Positions 9,244-17,631 of a stretch of 64,000 bases of DNA are shown here, piece after piece. The stretch is from the NCBI GenBank assembly GCA_963736975.1, contig CAVTQY010000003.1:62001-126000 (forward strand), in the 5' to 3' direction. The stretch's first letter is position 1. Every line of letters begins with the position of its first letter. The notes under the pieces were generated by a model. It was given only the letters and a program-made list of their open reading frames with translations, ran no database searches and was not told where the DNA came from. Both the position numbers and the translations under genes were made by a program. Origin of the DNA: CAVTQY01 sp963736975 (GTDB lineage Bacteria; Pseudomonadota; Alphaproteobacteria; Acetobacterales; Acetobacteraceae).

Positions 9244-9394
9244 GATACCAGCGGCCCTTTCCGTTGACTGCTCCGACCGAGCCGGGCCGCTGGTATCGGA
9301 GTCTTGGTTTCGCGCGCGGCCGCCCCACCAACCCCGCGCGCCATACCAGCGGCCCGGCGCGGTGGAAGGGTCACCGCGCCGGGCCGCTGGTATG
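9244..9394. repeat. Composite palindromic repeat unit A (two hairpins plus linker)
   Basis: Hairpin 1 (9244-9297) has perfect 14-base arms GATACCAGCGGCCC and GGGCCGCTGGTATC. Hairpin 2 (9342-9394) has perfect 23-base arms that start CATACCAGCGGCCC, around a 7-base loop. The linker 9299-9341 is itself able to fold, since GCGCGCGG at 9312 pairs with CCGCGCGC at 9334. It recurs base for base in unit B. The layout resembles a REP/BIME element. No transposase is nearby. Confidence 0.85.
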
Positions 9395-9440
9395 AGTGTC
9401 CGGAACGAGGAGAAGCTATCGCGGTCGAGGGAGTGCGGCG

Positions 9441-9463
9441 CCCCTCCCCCGCAAGGGGAGGGG
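9441..9463. repeat. Short GC-rich hairpin between the two composite units
   Basis: CCCCTCCCC at 9441-9449 pairs perfectly with GGGGAGGGG at 9455-9463 around a CGCAA loop. It looks like a relative of the 'CCTCTCCCGC' REP hairpins seen near 30.97 and 48.81 kb. Confidence 0.7.
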
Positions 9464-9473
9464 TTGGTGTGTC

Positions 9474-9624
9474 ATACCAGCGGCCCCTTCTTCTGACCGT
9501 TCTGACCGAGCCGGGGCCGCTGGTATAAGAGTCTTGGTTTCGCGCGCGGCCGCCCCACCAACCCCGCGCGCAATACCAGCGGCCCCGATCGATGATAAGA
9601 GTCATCGCTCGAGGCCGCTGGTAT
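9474..9624. repeat. Composite palindromic repeat unit B (two hairpins plus linker)
   Basis: This is a second 151-base unit, 230 bases after unit A. Hairpin 3 (9474-9526) has arms ATACCAGCGGCCCC and GGGGCCGCTGGTAT. Hairpin 4 (9573-9624) has ATACCAGCGGCC and GGCCGCTGGTAT, with an inner GATGA/TCATC stem. The linker 9529-9571 is identical to that of unit A over 43 bases. Hairpin 4 ends on the stop codon of galM, so it could also act on the 3' end of that transcript, although no T-tract follows. Confidence 0.85.
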
Positions 9625-10760
9625 CAGTCCCGCAGGAACCGGAAGATCGTCGTCGAGTGGAACGTCTGCCCGGGGTTCAGCACCGTCGTGGGGAAATTCG
9701 GGTGATTGGGCGAGTCCGGAAAGTGCTGCGTCTCGAACGTGTAGCCGTCACCCTGTCGGTACAATGTGTGCGATGACCCGACCAGATTTCCTTGCAAATA
9801 GTTGCCGGTGTAGATCTGGATGCCAGGCTCGGTCGTATAGACCTCGATCATTCGGCCGGTGTTCGGCGAATAGGCGCGGGCGGCGAAACTCAGCGCCCCA
9901 GGTCGCGCCTTATTGAGCACCCAGTTGTGGTCGTAGCCATGCGCCAGGATGATCTGCGGGAATGGTTGGCGGATCTCCGCGCCGATCGGGTGCAGTATGC
10001 GAAAATCCATCGGGGTGCCGGCCACGGGGGCGATCTCGCCGGTCGGGATCTGCGTGTCGTCGGTCGGCGTGTAACTGCTGGCGTTGATCTGCAAAAGCTG
10101 ATCCAGCGCCGACCCCGAGCCATTGCCGTCCAGATTGAAATACGAATGGTTGGTCAGGTTGAGCACGGTCGGCTTGTCGGTCGTCGCCTGGTAATCGATG
10201 TGCAGCAGGTTGGAGTTGTCCAGCATGTACGTCACTTGCACGTTCAGCGTGCCCGGATAGCCGTCCTGCCCGTCCGGGCTGGTGTAGGTCAGCACCGCCG
10301 ATACCCCGTCCTGCCCGGTATGCGGCGTCACCTGCCAGAGCTGCGTGTTGAATCCCTCCGTGCCGCCATGCAGTGAATTGACGCCGTTGTTGATCGGCAG
10401 GTGATAGGTCTGTCCGCTCAGCGTGAACGTGCCCTTGGCGATGCGATTGGCATACCGCCCGACGATCGCGCCGAAATACCCCATGTTGGAATCGTAGCCC
10501 TGCAGGCTGTCATGCCCGAGCACGATATTGTCGGCATGGCCCTGCCGGTCGGGCGTGTCGATCTCGGTGATGCAGCCCCCCAGACTGAGAAATTTCACCG
10601 TTACGCCGTGATCGTTCTGCATCGTGTAGATATCGACCTGCTTGCCGTCCGGCAGGGTGCCGTAATTGGCATGGGTGATGCTGGCGGCGCCGGCGGGGGC
10701 AGCAGCAAACCCGAGAGCGACAATGCTCGCGCCTGTTCGGGCTAAGAGGCGTTTCCCCAT
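9624..10760 (-). CDS. galM: Aldose 1-epimerase (mutarotase), exported
   Basis: Interconverts alpha and beta anomers of aldoses such as galactose and glucose. After a signal peptide (MGKRLLARTGASIVALGFAAAPAGA), so probably periplasmic, come the family motifs. These are NSLHGGTEGFNTQLW with the first active His, LTNHSYFNLDGNGSG with the second, and TEPGIQIYTGN with the catalytic Glu. The 378-residue length fits exported GalM proteins. The gene stands alone between the hairpin array and a divergent small gene. The start at 10760 gives the signal peptide and has 'GGAGGGAG' just upstream. Confidence 0.92.
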   Translation of the reverse strand: MGKRLLARTGASIVALGFAAAPAGAASITHANYGTLPDGKQVDIYTMQNDHGVTVKFLSLGGCITEIDTPDRQGHADNIVLGHDSLQGYDSNMGYFGAIVGRYANRIAKGTFTLSGQTYHLPINNGVNSLHGGTEGFNTQLWQVTPHTGQDGVSAVLTYTSPDGQDGYPGTLNVQVTYMLDNSNLLHIDYQATTDKPTVLNLTNHSYFNLDGNGSGSALDQLLQINASSYTPTDDTQIPTGEIAPVAGTPMDFRILHPIGAEIRQPFPQIILAHGYDHNWVLNKARPGALSFAARAYSPNTGRMIEVYTTEPGIQIYTGNYLQGNLVGSSHTLYRQGDGYTFETQHFPDSPNHPNFPTTVLNPGQTFHSTTIFRFLRD

Positions 10761-10867
10761 GCGTCTCCCTCCGTGTTCTCTCTATCGCTTTAACGTGGGC
10801 ACGCACCCGACACAACGCGACCTGACGAGGTGAAGCAAAAAGATTCACCGGACGCAGCGATTTTAAC

Positions 10868-10896
10868 TTGACGAAAGCGGTCAGCTGACGTAACCT
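10868..10896 (+). promoter_or_regulatory. Possible sigma-70-type promoter for the 10.9 kb gene
   Basis: TTGACG at 10868-10873 and TAACCT at 10891-10896 are separated by 17 bases. They lie 30 bases upstream of the ATG at 10927, which has AGGAAG before it. The -10 box is a weak match. Confidence 0.35.
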
Positions 10897-10926
10897 GTCG
10901 TCAGAAGACAACAACAGGAAGCACCC

Positions 10927-11397
10927 ATGCTTACACTATTGATTTCCGACCTGGAGAGCTTACCCGCCGAGATCCGGAAGGCGCTATTGACCGAGTTGCA
11001 GAATCGTCTTGACGACAGCAGCCACAGGCCAACGCCGAGCCAAACAGCGTCCGTCGCAAGTATCGCGCGGCCGGCGGTAATACGGGACGACGTGGAAGTG
11101 CTCAAAATCGTTCAACGATGTCGCTCTCCAAAAACGAAAAAGGTCCTGCGCATCATCGCCGAGGGTACCGGCCACATCTTCCGACAATCCGATTTGGAGA
11201 AGGCTCTCGGCGAGCACATCGGATGGGTTCAGGGAGGGCTTAACAAGGCGACGCGTGGCGTTCTAGCTGATCCCAAAGCCGAACTAATCGTCTGGAAAAA
11301 CGAGTATAACCAAGGGAAGTGGGTGGATGCGGTCGGGGAGATATCAGAAGTCACACAGGCAGCTCTCCGGAAGGCCCTAGGCGTTCAGAGGACCTGA
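10927..11397 (+). CDS. Hypothetical protein, 156 residues
   Basis: I do not recognise this family. The start is well supported by an AGGAAG ribosome site. The protein is soluble and mixed alpha/beta. Residues 1-30 look like an amphipathic helix, residues 30-55 are Ser/Thr/Pro-rich and probably a linker. From about 57 on, EVLKIVQRCRSPKTKKVLR followed by QSDLEKALGEHIGWVQGGL reads like a winged-helix or small DNA-binding fold. Its codon choice (CTA, AAA, GAA, TTG) is less GC-biased than its neighbours, so it may have been acquired horizontally. It has no operon partner. Confidence 0.65.
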   Translation: MLTLLISDLESLPAEIRKALLTELQNRLDDSSHRPTPSQTASVASIARPAVIRDDVEVLKIVQRCRSPKTKKVLRIIAEGTGHIFRQSDLEKALGEHIGWVQGGLNKATRGVLADPKAELIVWKNEYNQGKWVDAVGEISEVTQAALRKALGVQRT

Positions 11398-11425
11398 TCG
11401 AACTACTTCCTGCGACGCAACGGCA

Positions 11426-11451
11426 AGGTCCTCCACACCACTGGAGGACCT
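11426..11451. terminator. Hairpin downstream of the 156-residue gene
   Basis: AGGTCCTCCA at 11426-11435 pairs perfectly with TGGAGGACCT at 11442-11451. There is no T-run, so it is a weak intrinsic terminator candidate or an RNA-stability stem between convergent genes. Confidence 0.4.
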
Positions 11452-11530
11452 GACCCACGGCACAAAAGTCGGGCTACACGCCGGCTTTAGTTGCCGCTGG
11501 AAGCACATCGTGGGGTGACGGTGCTCATCG

Positions 11531-12262
11531 CTACAGCCCCAGATAGTAGGCGCGGATCAGCTCGTTGTTGGACAGCTCCGCCGCCGAACCGCCGGTGAAA
11601 GCGATGCGCCCGTGCACGATCACATAACCGCGGTCGGCAATGCGGATCGCCTGGGTGAAATTCTGCTCCGCCATCAGCACGGTCAGCCGGTAGCTTTCCT
11701 TCAGTTCCCTTATCTTGTCGATCGTGCGCCGCACCAGCACCGGCGCCAGCCCGACCGAAGGCTCGTCGATCAGCAACATGCGGGGCGAGGACATCAGCGC
11801 CCGCGCCAAGGCGAGCATCTGCTGCTCGCCGCCGCTCATGCTGCCGGCAAGCTGCCGCCTTCGCTCCTTCAAGCGGGGGAAGGTCTCGAAGCAGAACTCC
11901 AGGTTGCGCTCGATGTCGCCGCGGGCCGTGCGTCGGAAGGCGCCCAGCAGCAGATTCTCGGTGACCGACAGTTTCGGGAACAGCCGCCGCCCTTCGGGCA
12001 CGAATGCGATGCCGCGTTCAACGATCTGCTCGGTCGAACAGCCGATCAGCTCATGCCGCTCGCCGTCCAGCTCCGCCATGATGCTGCCGGCGGTCGGACG
12101 GACGATGCCCATGACGCATTTCATCAGCGTCGATTTGCCATTGCCGTTGGTGCCGAGCAGGGCGACCGTTTCGCCAGGGCCAACAGTCAGCGACACATCC
12201 TCCAGCGCGCGCACCGCGCCATAGCCGGCACTGATGCCGCTGATCGTGAGGCTACTCGCCAA
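11531..12262 (-). CDS. livF: Branched-chain amino-acid-type ABC transporter ATPase (LivF)
   Basis: One of the two ATPases of a HAAT-family importer. The Walker A is GTNGNGKSTL, the signature is MSGGEQQMLALARAL and the Walker B is MLLIDEPSVGLAP, all intact. The C-terminal switch His is absent in its usual form (MAEQNF), as is normal for LivF. It overlaps livG by 11 bases and closes the livH-livM-livG-livF run. The substrate could be branched-chain amino acids, urea, amides or aromatic acids; the cluster gives no binding protein to decide. Confidence 0.92.
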   Translation of the reverse strand: MASSLTISGISAGYGAVRALEDVSLTVGPGETVALLGTNGNGKSTLMKCVMGIVRPTAGSIMAELDGERHELIGCSTEQIVERGIAFVPEGRRLFPKLSVTENLLLGAFRRTARGDIERNLEFCFETFPRLKERRRQLAGSMSGGEQQMLALARALMSSPRMLLIDEPSVGLAPVLVRRTIDKIRELKESYRLTVLMAEQNFTQAIRIADRGYVIVHGRIAFTGGSAAELSNNELIRAYYLGL

Positions 12263-12980
12263 GGTAGGCGCGCTCCACCTCGGGGTTGCGGATCACCTCG
12301 GCAGGCCCGCCGTCGGCGATCTTGCGGCCGGCGACCAGCACCACCAGACGCTCGCTGAACTGCATCACCGCACGCATGATGTGCTCGATCAGGATGATCG
12401 TCACACCCTGGTCATTGAGCCGCATCAGCAGGGACAACATGTCATCCACCTCGGCATGTGACAGCCCGGCCATCGCCTCGTCGGCGATGAGCAGTTTCGG
12501 TTCGGCGGCCATGGCGCGCGCCAGTTCCAGCTTGCGCATCTGCACCTGCGTCAGGTCGCGCGGACGCGCCTGGCCGCGGGCGTCCAGACCGACGAGCGCC
12601 AGCAGCTCGGCGCAGCGCGCCGGCACGTCGGCGTGCGTGCCCTGGCGTTGTGAGTGCACGGCATATTCGATCGGCACGCGCAGGTTCTCGGCCACCGTCA
12701 GGCTGGGGAACGGGCGCGGCAACTGGAAGCTGCGAGACAGGCCCAGCCGCGTGCGCCGGTGCGGAGCCATGCCGTTCAGCAGCATTCCGTCGAACCACAC
12801 ACGGCCGGTTTCGTGTCGCAGCACGCCGGAAAGGCAGTTCACCAGCGTGCTCTTGCCGGAGCCATTGGGGCCGATCAGCCCAACGCGCTCGCCGGGCTGT
12901 ACGGTCAGGGCGATGTCCGCCAGGGCGATGAAGCCGCCGAAGCGCTTGCCGAGGCCGGTCACCTCCAGCAGCGCCGTCAC
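12252..12980 (-). CDS. livG: Branched-chain amino-acid-type ABC transporter ATPase (LivG)
   Basis: Second ATPase of the HAAT importer. The Walker A is GPNGSGKSTL, and LLIADEAMAGLS serves as Walker B. The usual LSxGQ signature is replaced by LTQVQMRKLELARAM. Such variants are known in a LivG subgroup, so I do not read this as loss of activity. The C-terminal extension, ending NPEVERAYLGE, is typical of LivG. It overlaps livM by four bases. Confidence 0.9.
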   Translation of the reverse strand: MTALLEVTGLGKRFGGFIALADIALTVQPGERVGLIGPNGSGKSTLVNCLSGVLRHETGRVWFDGMLLNGMAPHRRTRLGLSRSFQLPRPFPSLTVAENLRVPIEYAVHSQRQGTHADVPARCAELLALVGLDARGQARPRDLTQVQMRKLELARAMAAEPKLLIADEAMAGLSHAEVDDMLSLLMRLNDQGVTIILIEHIMRAVMQFSERLVVLVAGRKIADGGPAEVIRNPEVERAYLGE

Positions 12981-13909
12981 ACCGCGCGCCGTGTCAACAG
13001 GCCGAGGATGCCGTTGGGCGCCGCGACCACGAAGGCAACCAGCACCACGCCGACGATCAGCAGGTTGATCGCCGAAGAAATCGTAACGGTGGCGACCTGC
13101 TGCAGCGTGGCGATCAGCACGGCGCCGATCACCGGGCCGGGCCAGGATGCGGTGCCGCCGATCAGCGGCATGGCGATCGTGTTCACCGCGTAGGACAGGC
13201 TGAAGGCCGAAGGCGGATCGAGATAGGTGACGTAGAACGGCAGCGGCGCGCCGGCCATGCCCATTAAGGCGCCGGACAGCACGGTCGCCAGCAGCTTCAG
13301 CCGCAAGGTCGGCACGCCGGCGGCTTCCGCCGCGAGCTCGTCATCGCGGATGCTGGCGAAGGCGTAGCCCAGGCGCGAGCGCTCGATGCCGCGCGCGGTA
13401 ACGACCGCGATCACGGTCAGCACCAGCATCAGCAGGAACAGGTATTGGATGTACTCGATGCCGAACGGCCCCTGCATCGGGCGGATGATATAGGTGCCGG
13501 CCGAACCGCCGACGAACTGCCAGTTCACGATCAGCGTCTGCGCGACCACGGCCATCGCCAGCGTGGCGATGGAGAAGAACGCTCCGCGCAGCCGCAGCGT
13601 GAGATAGCCCATGCCGAGCCCGAGCAGCCCGGAGACAAGTCCGCCGGTGACGATCATCAGCGGCAACGGCAAGGACGCAAGTTTCTGCAGCGCCACGGTG
13701 CAATAGGCGCCGAGGGCGAAGAACGCCGCGGTGCCGAAATTCACGTAACCGCAGTAACCGCCGAGGATGTTCCAGGCGGTCGCCAGCACGATGTATTGCA
13801 GCACCACATAGCCGGCGAAGAACACGTAGCCGTTGCCGATCCAGCGGGCGACGCCAAACGCCGCGGCGGCGCAGGCCACGGCACATACGGCGAACCAGGC
13901 GCCCCGCAT
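12977..13909 (-). CDS. livM: Branched-chain amino-acid-type ABC transporter permease (LivM)
   Basis: Inner-membrane permease of 310 residues with about 8-9 hydrophobic segments. The LivM hallmarks are present: YCGYVNFGTAAFFALGAYC near residue 55-70 and the cytoplasmic EAA-like loop around AFASIRDDELAAEAAGV near 190-210. It pairs with livH, which ends three bases upstream. Confidence 0.92.
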   Translation of the reverse strand: MRGAWFAVCAVACAAAAFGVARWIGNGYVFFAGYVVLQYIVLATAWNILGGYCGYVNFGTAAFFALGAYCTVALQKLASLPLPLMIVTGGLVSGLLGLGMGYLTLRLRGAFFSIATLAMAVVAQTLIVNWQFVGGSAGTYIIRPMQGPFGIEYIQYLFLLMLVLTVIAVVTARGIERSRLGYAFASIRDDELAAEAAGVPTLRLKLLATVLSGALMGMAGAPLPFYVTYLDPPSAFSLSYAVNTIAMPLIGGTASWPGPVIGAVLIATLQQVATVTISSAINLLIVGVVLVAFVVAAPNGILGLLTRRAV

Positions 13910-13912
13910 GGC

Positions 13913-14782
13913 TCAGCGGCCGAACACGCCGGCCGGCCGCACCGCGAGTGCCAGCAACAGAAAGCCGAAGGCCACTGCCGGTGCCCAGGACGGGCCGTAA
14001 AACGTCGCCGTCAGGCTCTCGACGATGCCGAGCGTCATGGCGGCGGCGACCGTACCGGCGAAACTGCCCATGCCGCCGAGGACGCAGATCGCGAACACCC
14101 GGCCGATATACTCGCGACCGAGCGAGGGCTCGACCGGCTGAATCACGATCAGGATGGCACCGGCGACCGAGGCGGTGGCGATCGAGATGCCGAAGGCGAT
14201 GCGCTTGATGCGCACCGGATTGGCCGCCATCAGCCGCAGCGCGAGCTGGTCCTGCGCCACGGCCAGGATCGCCCGTCCGGTGAAGCTGCGCGACAAATAG
14301 AGGTGCAGCAAGCCGATCAGAGCCAACGACACAAGGCACGGCACCAGCAGGCGCAGCGGCAACTCGACCACACCGAGATGCAGCGATGGGCCGATATAGG
14401 GCGCCTGCACCAGCCGGTAATCGACGCCGAACACCAGCACCAAGATTACCTCGGTGATGAACAGCAGGCCGAAGAAGAAGGCGAGCCCGCGCAGGCTTTC
14501 CTCGCCGCGGCGTTCGAAGGAGAGGTGGTACACCTGATAGATGCCGGCCCCGAGCAGATAGAAGGCTGGCAGCAGGATCAGGCTGGCCAAGATCGGATCG
14601 AGGCCGAACACACTGTTGGCGATGTAGGCGCCGTACGAGCCCAGAATGATGAAGGCCGGATGCGCGATGTTGACGATGTCCAGCATGCCGAAGGAGATCG
14701 ATACCCCGATCGTCACCGCGGCATAGAATCCGCCCAGCAACAGCCCGGAAATCACGGCGTTGCCGAACAGGTCCATCTGCAC
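13913..14782 (-). CDS. livH: Branched-chain amino-acid-type ABC transporter permease (LivH)
   Basis: Inner-membrane permease of 289 residues. It carries the LivH patterns GVSISFGMLDIVNIAHPAF at the second helix and ATASVAGAILIVIQPVEPSL toward the C-terminus. It can start at 14782 or at the second Met (14776, MDLFGNAV). It begins seven bases after the rmuC stop on the same strand, so the transporter may be read from the rmuC promoter. No periplasmic binding protein gene lies on either side. Confidence 0.92.
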   Translation of the reverse strand: MQMDLFGNAVISGLLLGGFYAAVTIGVSISFGMLDIVNIAHPAFIILGSYGAYIANSVFGLDPILASLILLPAFYLLGAGIYQVYHLSFERRGEESLRGLAFFFGLLFITEVILVLVFGVDYRLVQAPYIGPSLHLGVVELPLRLLVPCLVSLALIGLLHLYLSRSFTGRAILAVAQDQLALRLMAANPVRIKRIAFGISIATASVAGAILIVIQPVEPSLGREYIGRVFAICVLGGMGSFAGTVAAAMTLGIVESLTATFYGPSWAPAVAFGFLLLALAVRPAGVFGR

Positions 14783-14789
14783 GCTCGGC

Positions 14790-16040
14790 TCAGGCGTCCT
14801 CGGTCAGCGCTTCGGCCTCCAGCTCCAATATCTGCTCCGCTCGCTCGCCCTCGACTGTCTCGACGCCGCGCAGCTTGCGGGTGACCTGGCGCGTCCGCCG
14901 GCGAGCGGCATCGATTGTGTTGGTCATGGTGCCGGCGTTCTTCGCCAGCTTCTCGAGCACCTCGTCCATTTTCAGCATCTCGGTGCGCGTGGCGCCGAGG
15001 AGTTCGCGCACCTGGTCGGCCTTCTGTTCCAGGGCCAGGCTGACGAAACCGAGATGGATGGTACGCAGCAGGGCGGGGAACAGGCTGGGGCCGAGCACCA
15101 GAACGCGGCAGGCGCGGCCGATCTCGTCGATCAGGCCGGGGATGCGGGCGACCTCGGCGAACAGCGCGTCGGTCGGCAGATACATCACCGCGAATTCGAC
15201 CGTGACCGGCGGGTTGATGTATTTGGCGGCGATCTTCTTCGCCTGTTGGCGCACCCCGGTTTCCAGCCGTCGCGTGGCTGCCCGCTCGGCCTCGGCATCG
15301 CCGGCCTCGGCGGCGGCCAGCAGGCGTTCGTAGTCCTCCACGGGGAATTTGGCGTCGATCGGCAGCAACGGGCGGTCCTCGCCGCGTCCCGGCATCAGCA
15401 CGGCGAATTCCACCGCTTCATCGGAATCGGGCCGTGTCTTGCAATTCGCTTGGTAGGCACCGGCGGGCAGGATGTCGTCCAGCATGGCGCGGACCTGCGC
15501 CTCACCCCAGCCGCCGCGGGTTTTCACGTTGGCAAACAGGCGCTTGATGTCGCCGATCTGGGCGGTGACGGCCTGCACATCACCCATCGCCTTCTGCACC
15601 GCGGTGAACTGATCGATTACGCGGTTGAAGCTTTCGTTCATCTGCTTTTCCACGGCGGCGTGGAGCTGTTCGTTCACCGTTTTCTGGATCTCGACGAGCT
15701 TCGTTTCGTTGCCATCGCGCAGCTCGCGCAGCTTGGATTCCAGCATGGCGCGGGTCGCTTCGAACTGGCGCCCAAGCGTTTCGGCCCCGCGCCGTTCGCC
15801 TTCGGCGAGCGCCAGGCGCAGCTCGCCTTGCAGGCCGACCAGTCGCTCGGCGTTTTCCGTGCCGGTGCTGGTCAGCAGACGCCGCGTCGTCTCCCCTTCG
15901 GCACGCGTGCCGGTCAGGCCCTGCTCGGCCAGCAGGCGTAGGGCCTGCATGTCGCGCCCGATCCGCAGCACGAAGACGGCCGCGAGCGCCGCAGCGGCAG
16001 CGGCGAGAGCGGTCAACAGCAGGGCAGGGTCGATCACCAT
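14790..16040 (-). CDS. rmuC: DNA recombination protein RmuC
   Basis: RmuC-family protein, linked in other bacteria to suppression of DNA inversion at short repeats. It has an N-terminal membrane anchor (residues 3-25), a long coiled coil to about residue 145, and then the RmuC nuclease-like domain. That domain contains GGWGEAQVRAMLDDILP, LPIDAKFPVEDYERLL and FAVMYLPTDALFAEV. A longer frame exists upstream, but the ATG at 16040 places the anchor at the N-terminus as in the family. The divergent MaoC gene starts 69 bases away. Confidence 0.9.
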   Translation of the reverse strand: MVIDPALLLTALAAAAAALAAVFVLRIGRDMQALRLLAEQGLTGTRAEGETTRRLLTSTGTENAERLVGLQGELRLALAEGERRGAETLGRQFEATRAMLESKLRELRDGNETKLVEIQKTVNEQLHAAVEKQMNESFNRVIDQFTAVQKAMGDVQAVTAQIGDIKRLFANVKTRGGWGEAQVRAMLDDILPAGAYQANCKTRPDSDEAVEFAVLMPGRGEDRPLLPIDAKFPVEDYERLLAAAEAGDAEAERAATRRLETGVRQQAKKIAAKYINPPVTVEFAVMYLPTDALFAEVARIPGLIDEIGRACRVLVLGPSLFPALLRTIHLGFVSLALEQKADQVRELLGATRTEMLKMDEVLEKLAKNAGTMTNTIDAARRRTRQVTRKLRGVETVEGERAEQILELEAEALTEDA

Positions 16041-16109
16041 GGCTGGGGTTCCGGTCGAGTCGCAGGCATTATCTGCCAGAACCCTTACCTGTGCGATGAC
16101 GGGGCACGA

Positions 16110-16577
16110 ATGGCGGAGACTTCGTTCTTCTGGTTCGAAGACCTGCACGCTGGGCAGCTTCTTCGCTCAGCGCGCGCGATCCGGATGGAGGCCGAGGCAA
16201 TCATGGCTTTCGCGCGCGAGTTCGATCCGCACCCGGCGCATTTGTCCGAGAAGACGGCCAAAGGCACGATGTTCGGCCGGTTGTGCGCCAGCGGCTGGCA
16301 CACGGGCTCGACCACTATGCGGCTGGTGGTGGACACGCTGCGCGTTGCCGGGGGCGGGGCGGGTGCGGGGATCGACAAGCTGCGTTGGGTGCGACCGGTT
16401 TATCCGGGCGATGCACTCCGGGTCGAGGTGACGATCCTGGACACCAGGCCCTCGCGGTCCCGGCCTGATTTGGGAGTGGTGTCGTATCGTTGCACGACCT
16501 TCAACCAGAACGAGCAGCCTGTGCAGCGGTTCAGCTCGACGATCCTGGTGCCCCGGCGGATGCCCGGGGCAGCGTGA
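16110..16577 (+). CDS. MaoC-like hydratase family protein
   Basis: A 155-residue hot-dog-fold protein of the MaoC/R-specific enoyl-CoA hydratase group. FDPHPAHLSEKTAKGTMFG carries the D-x-x-H catalytic region and ASGWHTGSTTMRL follows, as in the family. KLRWVRPVYPGDALRVEVTI is the usual dimer-interface strand. The likely reaction is hydration of a short enoyl-CoA or related thioester; the precise substrate is unknown. It stands alone between divergent rmuC and a convergent XRE regulator. Confidence 0.85.
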   Translation: MAETSFFWFEDLHAGQLLRSARAIRMEAEAIMAFAREFDPHPAHLSEKTAKGTMFGRLCASGWHTGSTTMRLVVDTLRVAGGGAGAGIDKLRWVRPVYPGDALRVEVTILDTRPSRSRPDLGVVSYRCTTFNQNEQPVQRFSSTILVPRRMPGAA

Positions 16578-16612
16578 CCCAGCACAGCCGCGCTCCCCTC
16601 ATGCACGCCGGC

Positions 16613-17500
16613 CTAGCTCGCCACCGTCGCACCCAGAAGTTGCCGCAACCGAGCCGCGCCGGCGTTCCCCTTCAGTGCCTCCCGCCAGCTCGTCTCCGCT
16701 ACGCGCTGATGCGCCGCGATCGCCTCGTCGGCGCCGGTGATCATCGCCACGCCCGCCTGGGTGCTCGGATGGCCGTCCGGGCGGAACGGGTTCACCGCCA
16801 GGCTGACCCGGTCACGCGCCCGCAGGATCTGAAACAGCGAGGTGGGCTCCTGCCCTGTCAGCAGACCGAACTGCAGGCCCATCGGCTCGGTCTCCATCAG
16901 GGCCGCCATGTTCTGGACCTCGCTCTCCGCCACGTCCCGGCAGACGCGCCGGACTCGCTCGGACAGCGGCAGGCCCGGTGCGATTCCGTTTTCCAGCAAC
17001 CGCCGCACGGAGGCGAGCGAGACCATGCAGATGATGCTGGGCCGCCGGATTGCGTACATCCGCTTGCGGGTCGCCAGCAGCCCGAGCACTTGCTCGGCCT
17101 GCGTCTGCATTGCCGCCCGATCGCCGCCCGCCTGCGCGGCAATCTCCTCGAACGCATCGGCGAGCGCGCTGTCGTACGCCTCGGAGGTGGTCAGGTAGCA
17201 AAGCGGCCCGAATAACTCGAGTATATGATCCGCCGTCTCTTCGGTCTGGCGCAGTCGTTCAAAGTATCCCACCGGCCGATTGTAATATTCGACGCCGATC
17301 CCGAGCAGCGACAGAGGTGAGATTTTCAGCAACTCAGCAAGCCGCTTGACCGTATCAAGCTTGATCACTTCGCCTTTCTCGTAGCGATAGAGCGCGGCAC
17401 GCGAGACGCCCAGCCGCGCAGCGATTTCTTCCGCGCGCAGCCCGGATTCCAGCCGGTAGGCGCGAAGCTGCTGGCCGATCTCTGTAAACCGCATAGACAT
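16613..17500 (-). CDS. XRE-family transcriptional regulator
   Basis: The N-terminal Cro/C1 helix-turn-helix (about residues 8-62) reads IGQQLRAYRLESGLRAEEIAA then LGVSRAALYRYEKGEVIKLD. The remaining 230 residues are a helical domain I cannot assign. It contains YYNRPVGYFERLRQTEETAD and may sense a ligand. Such proteins often regulate adjacent catabolic genes, so control of the downstream garR-hyi pair is possible but not shown. The start at 17500 or the next Met two codons later both fit. Confidence 0.85.
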   Translation of the reverse strand: MSMRFTEIGQQLRAYRLESGLRAEEIAARLGVSRAALYRYEKGEVIKLDTVKRLAELLKISPLSLLGIGVEYYNRPVGYFERLRQTEETADHILELFGPLCYLTTSEAYDSALADAFEEIAAQAGGDRAAMQTQAEQVLGLLATRKRMYAIRRPSIICMVSLASVRRLLENGIAPGLPLSERVRRVCRDVAESEVQNMAALMETEPMGLQFGLLTGQEPTSLFQILRARDRVSLAVNPFRPDGHPSTQAGVAMITGADEAIAAHQRVAETSWREALKGNAGAARLRQLLGATVAS

Positions 17501-17631
17501 CCGACTATCTCGCCCCAGTCCCGAATCTCGAAACGCGACCTATCTCACGATTCGGTGACACACGCGCAAGCTATGTCTTAGGGGTTGCGGAATGCAACCT
17601 TTAATGCGGGCAGTGCTGGCTTACCAAATGC

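Noticed and set aside
9304..9605. Repeat peptide genes with GRWY-type repeats in several frames
   Set aside because: They are translations of the hairpin array; no ribosome sites or family signals.
9244..9624. CRISPR array
   Set aside because: The repeats are palindromic arms with loops and a duplicated linker; there are no regular direct repeats with unique spacers and no cas genes.
12530..12545. LivG as a dead ATPase because of its unusual signature motif
   Set aside because: Walker A and B are intact and the LTxxxxRKLELARA form is known in a LivG subgroup.
13445..14884. Long plus-strand frame across livM-livH
   Set aside because: Shadow of GC-rich genes; composition rich in His, Gln, Asp and Arg as expected for reverse reading.
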